From: Bacteroidales bacterium
Lineage (GTDB): Bacteria > Bacteroidota > Bacteroidia > Bacteroidales > VadinHA17
Direction of reading: 5' to 3'
Length of the DNA: 9,871 nucleotides
Assembly: GCA_027451265.1 (NCBI GenBank)
Contig: DAIDJT010000076.1
Location: 1 to 9,871 of the forward strand
Shown piece by piece: positions 1 through 5,850 of this stretch (position 1 is its first letter; the number at the start of each line of letters is the position of its first letter). Under the pieces are notes generated by a model. The model made no database searches. It was not told the origin of the DNA and saw only the letters and a program-made list of their open reading frames with translations. The translations under genes and the position numbers were made by a program.

Positions 1-470
1 AGACGGTCAGTGACCATGTAAGAAAGAACAGCGGGACGGAAGACGATGTCCGCGACGTCATCCAGGAGACCGTGGTGATTCTGTACAGGCAGGTGACAGG
101 TGAGGGATTCGTGCTTACAACCGACCTGAAGGGCTACTTCTTCGGCGTAGCACGGAATGTCTGGAACGTGCAGCTCAGGCACCGTTCAAAGTTGGTCCCC
201 CTGGAGAGTGACATAGCCGATCATTCAGCAGCGGAGGATGTTGCAAATGCCACGCTGGAGAGGATTGTTGCCCGTTCATTTGCACTGCTGGCGGAAGACT
301 GCCAGATGGTACTCACGCTCTATGGCGAAGGTTGCTCATACGAGGAGATAGCCCGCAGGATGGGCCTGAAAAACGAAAGCTACGCCAGGAGGAAGAAATA
401 CCTTTGCAAGGAGGCTCTTATGGAGATAATAAAGACTGATCCGGAGTATCAGGATCTGGGTCCCCTGTAG
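1..470 (+). CDS. ECF-type RNA polymerase sigma factor, 5'-truncated by window edge
   Basis: The open frame runs without a stop from the left edge (first full codon at base 3) to TAG at 468-470, so the true start lies outside; the GTG at 72 is internal and not the start. The first visible residues, including DDVRDVIQETVVILYRQV, resemble sigma region 2 (the core-binding and -10 recognition helices). After a linker rich in acidic and Ala residues, the segment around LTLYGEGCSYEEIARRMGLK is a region 4 helix-turn-helix for the -35 element, followed by a basic helix (YARRKKYLCKEAL). The short region 2-linker-region 4 layout without region 3 is that of ECF sigma factors. Its 3' end overlaps the tail of the convergent CHAT gene by 22 bp. 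Promoters recognised cannot be told from sequence. Sigma assignment is firm; ECF subgroup is not. Confidence 0.85.
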   Translation, partial: TVSDHVRKNSGTEDDVRDVIQETVVILYRQVTGEGFVLTTDLKGYFFGVARNVWNVQLRHRSKLVPLESDIADHSAAEDVANATLERIVARSFALLAEDCQMVLTLYGEGCSYEEIARRMGLKNESYARRKKYLCKEALMEIIKTDPEYQDLGPL

Positions 471-3400
471 ACCAGCGCCACCAGGGCAGTGGCCAGGAGC
501 AGCAGGAGCAGCATCGAAATGTACAGACTGACACGGTTGTACCACAGGGGGGTGTCATCGCCATAAATGACGAGCGTTGCCCAGTAATACGGATGAGACC
601 GGCCCTGATCTGCTGTTCTGAGGAATTTAAGACGTGCATCGCGAAGAGCTGAGCTTTTTGTCTGGCCGCTTCTCATATTCTTGTAGAATGAGTGAATCAC
701 CTCTGAAGCTGAAGCATCATCCACCTCCCACATTGACATCACTGCAGAACGGCTTCCGGCATACAGGAATCCACGTGCAAGGCTCAGTATGCCTTCCCCG
801 CTGACAAGCATACCGCTGCCGGTGTTGCATGAGCTGAGAACCACCATCATCGCTTTGAGCGGGATGCTGTAGACCTCGTATGTATTCAGCATGCCGTCAT
901 TGCTTTCCTCCTTCGCGCCAGCAAAAAGCATCTTTGAGAAGGCAGGCCGGCTGTCATCAACAAGCGTGTGCATTGCCAGGTGAATAATATCATACTCCGG
1001 CGCCTGCTTCTTGAATGCCTCTTCCCTTGCCTCCTCTCCGAGGAAAGCTGTGCCTCCGCACTGGCTGACGGCATCCTCTGCCTCCACCATTGCATAAGGA
1101 AGCTCCCGTATCTCACCCCTGAGATTTGGCCATCCTGTCAGAAGTGAATCGGCAATCTCCATACCCTCATATGATGGGGCAAACGCAATGAGCCTGTTGT
1201 TGAGCCGTCGTGTTCTCTGCATCGTCTCCGATGAAAGGGTGACACTGTATATATAAGAGAAACGATACTTCTTCAGGGCAAACGGAGCCTCACGGTATAA
1301 TAGTTCCTTGCTGCGAAACTCTTCCGTCACAAGTGTCTCAAAGGGGAGATAGGAAAGGATGTTGTCAGGCGATATTACAATCTTGTCTCCCACCAGGTAT
1401 GGCTCAGCCGGTTCAATCAGGACACGGTAGAGGCTATAGGCCAGGTCCATGTATTCATTGAACGGGGCACGCGATCCGCTTCTCCTGGGGGTAGTCGATA
1501 AAATTTCGCGAAAGCGGTGCAGCGAGGTGAAGAAACTTGAATCTACTTCACGGGTAATGACCTCGTTTCTCCTGCTGTTGGCAACGATAATATAAAGGCG
1601 GTCTTCAGTAAGCACATAGCTCAGCAGGTTGGCTCTCCGGCCGATAACCTTCGAAACATCGCCAAGCGGCGTTACCTCATTCCTGTATTTCAGGTTGTAA
1701 TATGAAGGATACTGTTCCTCAAAGATGCGTTTAAGTGAGTCACGTGAACGGAGCAGCCTGAAGGTGACGGTTTCCCATGTTGCCAGCCGCTGAGAGTCGG
1801 GAGTAGCCTTAAGCTGTTCATTGGCAATCAGCTCCCTGTAAAACCCGGTCTGTTTGCGGATCTCCGATTCGAGATTGGTCAACTCCGGCGGAAGCGAAAA
1901 TCTGGCGGCATTGAGCTCCCTCATAGAGGCAAGAAACCCTGCCACCTTGCTCCTTTCAGAGTATTCAAATATCCCTTCAAGGTATTCCCGGTCATGACCA
2001 GCCTTGTAAAGCCTTGCATAGTTTCCGATAATGCCGGTATATATTTCCCTTGAATAGGCGCTGAAGCTTGTGCGGCTTTCATCCTCGCTCAACTCCAGGC
2101 GCTGACGGTCATAAAGAGAGGCTATCATCCGTCCTGTAGCCACCGCCTGCAGATCATACCGGCTGTTACCGTCAGCATCCGCAAGAGCATCCAGGGCAGA
2201 ATATTTGTATTCCAGGATATTGAGTTCATCCTCGGAGAATCCTGCCGGTGTACCGGCACTGCCGTTCACCGGTTCCCTTTCCCCTTTAACGGAGGAGCGG
2301 GTGCCAGCCAGTGAGTCCACCTCATCAGTAAGCTTAAGCACCTCGGCATATTTTCCTGCATTTAAAAGTGACCGTGCATACTTGCCGACCAGGAATTCAG
2401 TCATGGAATCATCCCATGGATTGGCGCGCACATAACTGAAACACTTTTCATATAACGCCAGCGAACGTTCGGTGCCGCCCTGGCTGCTGTTGACAAAGTC
2501 AGCAAATGAAACCAGCATCATGAAGTATTCCCTGCTTCCTGGCCCGTAAATGCCTTTTACCTTATCAAGTCCCTCCTCCAGAAGTTTCTCCCCCTCCCTG
2601 AAACGACCCTCCTGACCCAGAAAATTGGAATAGTTGATATATAGCAGAAATTTGTCCTGGGTGTTCCTTTCACCTTCCACCTCAAGTCCTCTCCTGAAAG
2701 AATCCTCAGCCTCCTTTTTCTGCCCAAGTCGTCTGTAAACCTGTGAGATTGTATTAAGAAGGAGGATCCGTGAGTCAGCGCCGGCTGACTGGTCACGTTC
2801 AAACATCCTTAGCGCTTCACGGCAGTAAACCAGTGATTTATTGTATTCCTGGGTGCGGTAAAGGCTCAGGCCTATTATATGATAGAGGTCAGCACTGACC
2901 CTCGGCTGAACACTTCCGGGATATTTTGTTGCTATTGCCAGCCCGGCCTCTGCCAGGCTGACAGCCTGGTTATTGTCATCCAGTTCAAGGCAGATGCTGG
3001 CCAGGTTCAGATAATTGATTGCAAGCCCTGATGAGTCACTTCCCGGGAGAGACCTTCTTGCATCCATGGCCTTCAGCCCCAGCTGGTATGCTCCCGGATA
3101 ATCACCTGACCTGAGGAGCGATACGGCCATGTTGACAAGTCCGTTTGCATACCTCCTGTCAGCGATTGCAAGCTTCTCCCTGTACAGCACCGATCTGGAA
3201 AACAGGGCTAAGGCTTTTACGTAAAGGTTTGACTGGTAGTAATGTACACCAGTAAAATAAAGGGCATCAGAGAGGAGCAGTGTGTCAGTGACAGTGTTTC
3301 CCGCAAGGATGCTGTCAATCTCATGAGTCAGCTGGTAAGGGTCTGCCCTGCGTTCTCTTTGCTCCAGCCATGCAGCAAGTGAGTCAGTCTTTTCCCGGAG

Positions 3401-3601
3401 CATGCTCTCAGCGGAAGCTTTCAATTGGTTGCTTCCGCCATGGGAATGCGCTGATACGGCGCCTGTATCCCCTGCACCCTTACCTGCCCTGTCCGTCACC
3501 TTGAAAGTTTCAGAAACTTTGATCTGAGCCTTTACCGGGATCACACAGACAACCGCAAAACACAGGATTATAACAATGACTATGCCTGGCTTCAGACGCA
3601 T
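449..3601 (-). CDS. Exported TPR-CHAT (caspase-like) protein with C-terminal membrane anchor
   Basis: About 1050 residues from the ATG at 3601. A start of MRLKPG and a hydrophobic stretch ending VKAQ form a signal peptide. Residues ~100-550 are helical tetratricopeptide repeats (for example YYQSNLYVKALALFSRSV, SLLRSGDYPGAYQLGLKA), then a linker, then a CHAT domain at ~710-1015. CHAT is a clan CD caspase/separase-like peptidase fold; its dyad is visible as His in HLAMHT (H878) and Cys in VLSSCNTGSG (C925), so it is probably active. A hydrophobic helix (~1023-1045) and a short YRGPRS tail follow, predicting a protein anchored in the inner membrane with TPR and CHAT in the periplasm. An in-frame TTG at 3631 gives 10 more residues but lies inside the predicted -7 promoter element, so ATG 3601 is preferred. 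It is convergent with the sigma gene and divergent from the double-glycine peptide gene. Substrate unknown. Confidence 0.9.
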   Translation of the reverse strand: MRLKPGIVIVIILCFAVVCVIPVKAQIKVSETFKVTDRAGKGAGDTGAVSAHSHGGSNQLKASAESMLREKTDSLAAWLEQRERRADPYQLTHEIDSILAGNTVTDTLLLSDALYFTGVHYYQSNLYVKALALFSRSVLYREKLAIADRRYANGLVNMAVSLLRSGDYPGAYQLGLKAMDARRSLPGSDSSGLAINYLNLASICLELDDNNQAVSLAEAGLAIATKYPGSVQPRVSADLYHIIGLSLYRTQEYNKSLVYCREALRMFERDQSAGADSRILLLNTISQVYRRLGQKKEAEDSFRRGLEVEGERNTQDKFLLYINYSNFLGQEGRFREGEKLLEEGLDKVKGIYGPGSREYFMMLVSFADFVNSSQGGTERSLALYEKCFSYVRANPWDDSMTEFLVGKYARSLLNAGKYAEVLKLTDEVDSLAGTRSSVKGEREPVNGSAGTPAGFSEDELNILEYKYSALDALADADGNSRYDLQAVATGRMIASLYDRQRLELSEDESRTSFSAYSREIYTGIIGNYARLYKAGHDREYLEGIFEYSERSKVAGFLASMRELNAARFSLPPELTNLESEIRKQTGFYRELIANEQLKATPDSQRLATWETVTFRLLRSRDSLKRIFEEQYPSYYNLKYRNEVTPLGDVSKVIGRRANLLSYVLTEDRLYIIVANSRRNEVITREVDSSFFTSLHRFREILSTTPRRSGSRAPFNEYMDLAYSLYRVLIEPAEPYLVGDKIVISPDNILSYLPFETLVTEEFRSKELLYREAPFALKKYRFSYIYSVTLSSETMQRTRRLNNRLIAFAPSYEGMEIADSLLTGWPNLRGEIRELPYAMVEAEDAVSQCGGTAFLGEEAREEAFKKQAPEYDIIHLAMHTLVDDSRPAFSKMLFAGAKEESNDGMLNTYEVYSIPLKAMMVVLSSCNTGSGMLVSGEGILSLARGFLYAGSRSAVMSMWEVDDASASEVIHSFYKNMRSGQTKSSALRDARLKFLRTADQGRSHPYYWATLVIYGDDTPLWYNRVSLYISMLLLLLLATALVALVYRGPRS

Positions 3602-3628
3602 CAGTGTGGTTATTCTTTCTTCCACCGG

Positions 3629-3636
3629 CAAAAGTA
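3629..3636 (-). promoter_or_regulatory. Putative Bacteroidota -7 promoter element of the CHAT gene
   Basis: Read on the minus strand this is TACTTTTG, an exact match to the Bacteroidota sigma-A -7 consensus TAnnTTTG. It lies 27 bp before the ATG at 3601, which would give a leader of roughly 20 nt. The -33 TTTG element is not clearly present at the usual spacing (the candidate region reads GTTACGG), so the call rests on the -7 motif and position only. If correct, it excludes TTG 3631 as the start codon. Confidence 0.45.
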
Positions 3637-3812
3637 TAAAACAATCCTTTACCGGAGCCGTAACTTTTGCTTGTTATACCCATTTGACTTTCAATATGTT
3701 GCATTTTTTTTGAAAAAAAGTTGATTTTTTCGTGTCACAAAATGGCACTTTCTGACATGTACGGTATAAATGACAATTAAACCCTGATTTAAAAATTTTA
3801 AAAATTACTGTT
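3637..3812. promoter_or_regulatory. Divergent intergenic regulatory region between CHAT and peptide genes
   Basis: About 176 bp of A/T-rich DNA without an ORF. It contains an 8-T run (3704-3711) followed after one base by a 7-A run (3713-3719), which should bend DNA or form a weak hairpin. An inverted pair TGTCA (3733-3737) / TGACA (3753-3757) has centres 20 bp apart, with a third TGACA at 3771-3775. AAACCCTGA occurs at 3779-3787 and again at 3817-3825, over the start of the peptide gene; TGACAATT occurs at 3771-3778 and 3823-3830. No convincing -7 element was found for the rightward peptide gene, so it may use an alternative sigma factor. All of this is pattern only. Confidence 0.35.
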
Positions 3813-3947
3813 ATGAAAACCCTGACAATTGACAACTTTTCAGAATTTATTCTTTCAAATGAGGAAATGATAAATGTACGCGGCGGCAACGGAGCAACGA
3901 ACAATGAAGGTGATCCCACGAGACCTCCCGTGATCATAGAGATCTGA
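3813..3947 (+). CDS. Double-glycine-leader peptide precursor, 44 aa
   Basis: ATG at 3813-3815, 44 sense codons, TGA at 3945-3947. Residues 14-25 read LSNEEMINVRGG, which fits the double-glycine leader consensus of peptides exported and cut by C39-peptidase ABC transporters: L at -12, S at -11, E at -8, hydrophobic M at -7, V at -4 and GG at -2/-1. The predicted core is 19 residues, NGATNNEGDPTRPPVIIEI. It has no Cys or Ser and only two Thr, so lanthionine or disulfide chemistry is unlikely; the core is polar then proline-rich and hydrophobic at its end. Bacteroidota carry many GG-type natural product or signal precursors of this size. The upstream A/T-rich leader without Shine-Dalgarno is normal for the phylum. 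No C39 transporter or modifying enzyme is in the window. It is divergent from the CHAT peptidase gene and upstream of the TPR/anti-sigma-like gene. Function (pheromone, bacteriocin, or CHAT substrate) is unknown. Confidence 0.72.
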   Translation: MKTLTIDNFSEFILSNEEMINVRGGNGATNNEGDPTRPPVIIEI

Positions 3948-4145
3948 GCAGGTAAAAGGAGCCGGTTTTTCCGGCCATAATATATTAACATAAAAGTGGT
4001 TTATCCGCGTTAGCTGATAAGCCCGCATATCAGGCATCATTCCCGGATGCCGGCGGCACTGTCCGCGCACAAAAGGGTTATGTTATAACTAACTATCTGG
4101 TTACTAGCATTATGTTATATAAGTGTGAAATAATACCAAGACAAG
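3948..4145. other. Intergenic region with small hairpins and a spaced direct repeat
   Basis: This 198 bp gap has no ORF that looks coding. Just after the peptide stop is a GCCGG-TTTTT-CCGGC hairpin (3961-3975) without a T tract. Further on are two chained inverted repeats: CTGATA (4014-4019)/TATCAG (4028-4033) and GGCATC (4033-4038)/GATGCC (4046-4051). The 10-mer TTATGTTATA occurs twice in direct orientation (4078-4087 and 4110-4119), 32 bp apart, which is three helical turns; the second copy sits 26 bp before the next ATG. The spacing suggests an operator or promoter region for the TPR-kinase pair. It could also be chance in A/T-rich DNA. Confidence 0.35.
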
Positions 4146-4892
4146 ATGAAGACGAAGGACGTCAACAATGCCATTGAGAACTGGCTGGGCGGACACGCAG
4201 ACAGGTCTGCACAGCAGTGGCTGACAAATGAAATGAAGAAAGATGCTGCACTTGCAAGGGAAGTGACCCTCAGGCGAAAGACTGACGAAATCCTTTCCGG
4301 GAGGGATGTCATTGACCTGAGGAACAAGCTGGCAGTCATTGAAATGAGAAGGCGCAATGCCGGCACGGTCAGGAAAACCGTTATCAAAACCACAAGGTAT
4401 GCGGCTGCCGTGGCCCTGGTTGCTATTCTCTCGGCTGCAGTCTACCTGACAGTGAGACCAGCCGCCACACCTGAGGGGCTCTATTCTGAGTATTATTCCC
4501 GCTACGAGTCTCCGGGAGCCGTGAGGTCAGTTGTCAGTTCAGACAACACACTCATGGAAAACGCAATAGCCTCCTACACAGCCAGGGAATATGAGAAAGC
4601 CATTGTCTACCTCGAGCAGGTGATAAACAACGGACAGGACGACATGGAATCGGTTTTCATGAATGGTATGGCCAACATGGAGGTAAAGAATTACCCGGCA
4701 GCAAGCGGATCATTCACCCGCGTCATAGAACACAATGACAACCTCTACCTGGAAGATGCTTCCTGGTACCTGGGACTCTGCTACATGATGACTGACAATA
4801 AAGACAAGGCTGTCAAACAGTTCAGGTCCATTGCATCATCCAAAAGCAGGTACAGCAGGCAGGCCGCCAGACTTGTACGCAGGCTTAACTGA
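4146..4892 (+). CDS. Single-pass membrane TPR protein with anti-sigma-like cytoplasmic region
   Basis: 248 residues. The N-terminal ~80 residues are charged and helical (IENWLGGHADRSAQQWL, then DVIDLRNKLAVIEMRRR), resembling the cytoplasmic region of the Bacteroidota TPR proteins usually found beside ECF sigma factors and thought to act as anti-sigma factors or membrane regulators. One hydrophobic helix follows at ~85-103. The C-terminal ~125-248 lies on the other side and contains tetratricopeptide repeats (ASYTAREYEKAIVYLEQVI; GMANMEVKNYPAASGSFTRVI; LGLCYMMTDNKDKAVKQFRSI), suited to binding a partner in the periplasm. The topology, cytoplasmic head and periplasmic TPR, would let it pass an envelope signal inward. 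The nearest sigma gene is 3.7 kb away across the CHAT gene, so pairing with it is inference. The kinase gene begins 26 bp downstream, probably co-transcribed. There is no recognisable zinc-binding anti-sigma motif. Confidence 0.75.
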   Translation: MKTKDVNNAIENWLGGHADRSAQQWLTNEMKKDAALAREVTLRRKTDEILSGRDVIDLRNKLAVIEMRRRNAGTVRKTVIKTTRYAAAVALVAILSAAVYLTVRPAATPEGLYSEYYSRYESPGAVRSVVSSDNTLMENAIASYTAREYEKAIVYLEQVINNGQDDMESVFMNGMANMEVKNYPAASGSFTRVIEHNDNLYLEDASWYLGLCYMMTDNKDKAVKQFRSIASSKSRYSRQAARLVRRLN

Positions 4893-4918
4893 AAAACATA
4901 ACCAACCAATCTGTTCAT

Positions 4919-5734
4919 ATGTTCGAGATTCTTCGCAATGCCTGGAATGAGACGGGGCTGACAGTAGCGAATGGGCATGAAAAACTGGACAAAATGATCA
5001 ATAAACCAAATATTCTTGCAGGTGTCTCACATGAGGTGAGAACCCAGATGAACTCAATTGTTGCCTTTTCTTACCTGATAAATAACCAAAGGTTCAGCGA
5101 AAGTGAGAGGCGGGAGTTCTCCGAGCAGATTATCACCTCATGCGAACAGCTCATAGGATTGTTTGAAAATTTCTTCGATACCGCTGCCCTTGAATCAGGG
5201 TCAGCCAGGGAAAATCTTCGCGAAACAGACATCACCAGGCTGTTCGAGTCACTTGCCTCTGATTTCAGGGTTTTCATGAGGAAAAAGGGACGCGACAATG
5301 TGGTTCTGATACAGGAGGATAACCTTCCCGAGAAGCTGATGCTGAAGCTTGATACCGCTCGGATGACAAGAATTGTCAGCAATCTGTTCAGGAATGCACT
5401 CGACAATACTTTTGCAGGGTTTATAAAAGTAGGGTGCACCTGGTATGACGAGACCATCACCTTTTATGTAAAAGATTCTGGCCAGGGTTATCCCAGAAGC
5501 AGCGACCTGTTGCTTTCCGACAATCCTGAGATCCAACATTCCGAAAGTCAGGATACCTATTCCGCTATGAATTTAATCCTGGCCAGAAATCTTATTTTGG
5601 CAATGGACGGCAAAATCAGGGTTGAAACAAATGATGCCGGAGGCTCCTCAGTCTTTGTTTCATTGCCAGCACGGGAAAGTCCCGGTCTGAAAATTCTCAC
5701 CGGTACCTCTTCAGAGAACAAGATAGCTATCTGA
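4919..5734 (+). CDS. Soluble histidine kinase-like protein with degenerate G2 box
   Basis: 271 residues, with no signal peptide, membrane helix or sensor domain. The HisKA helix carries the phospho-acceptor His38 in GVSHEVRTQMNSIVAF; the usual Pro of the HE-[IV]-R-T-P-x-N motif is Gln. The HATPase_c domain (~140-250) shows an N box (RIVSNLFRNALDNT, N155 and N159) and an intact G1 box (DSGQG, D186-G190). The G2 box that normally reads G-L-G-L is replaced by YSAMNL (214-219), although the following helix and GKIRVET strand are normal. Loss of the glycines in the ATP lid suggests weak or altered nucleotide binding, or that the protein works as a phosphatase or scaffold. No response regulator is in the window. 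The 26 bp spacing after the TPR gene suggests one transcript, placing this kinase under or beside that membrane regulator. The start at 4919 leaves a short N-terminal extension; ATG 4994 is the only close alternative. Confidence 0.87.
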   Translation: MFEILRNAWNETGLTVANGHEKLDKMINKPNILAGVSHEVRTQMNSIVAFSYLINNQRFSESERREFSEQIITSCEQLIGLFENFFDTAALESGSARENLRETDITRLFESLASDFRVFMRKKGRDNVVLIQEDNLPEKLMLKLDTARMTRIVSNLFRNALDNTFAGFIKVGCTWYDETITFYVKDSGQGYPRSSDLLLSDNPEIQHSESQDTYSAMNLILARNLILAMDGKIRVETNDAGGSSVFVSLPARESPGLKILTGTSSENKIAI

Positions 5735-5765
5735 TTTTCTGAAGCCTACAACTGTCTGTTAAGAG

Positions 5766-5808
5766 AAGTAAGGAGGGTTGCCCCTGGCACCCTCCTTTAC
5801 TTGTTTAG
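5766..5808. terminator. Probable bidirectional intrinsic terminator
   Basis: AAGTAAGGAGGGT (5766-5778) pairs with ACCCTCCTTtACTT, giving a long stem extended by GCC/GGC around a three-base CCT loop with one bulge on each side. A moderately T-rich stretch follows on the plus strand (TTTACTTGTTT), and CTTACTTCTCTT follows on the minus strand. It sits in the 116 bp gap between the convergent kinase gene (ends 5734) and the OmpA-family gene (ends 5851), so it can serve both. Confidence 0.75.
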
Positions 5809-5850
5809 CCTTGAATTCCTTTAAAGTTGTCTGTTCCCGGGGCGCCGGAA

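Noticed and set aside
449..3601. Craspase-type (type III-E CRISPR) TPR-CHAT effector or gasdermin-activating protease
   Set aside because: There is no CRISPR array, gRAMP/Cas7-11 or Csx30 nearby, and no gasdermin-like ORF; the signal peptide also argues against a cytoplasmic defence effector.
3602..3631. Longer CHAT reading frame from TTG 3631
   Set aside because: It puts ten charged or polar residues before a clean signal peptide and lies in the likely -7 promoter element; ATG 3601 fits better.
3743..3760. Sigma-54-like promoter (TGGCAC) before the peptide gene
   Set aside because: The -24 half matches, but at the -12 position the GC is CA and the surrounding bases do not fit TTGCA.
3961..3975. 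GCCGG-TTTTT-CCGGC as a terminator of the peptide gene
   Set aside because: The stem is only 5 bp and no T tract follows on the plus strand; it may act in attenuation or RNA stability but cannot be called a terminator.
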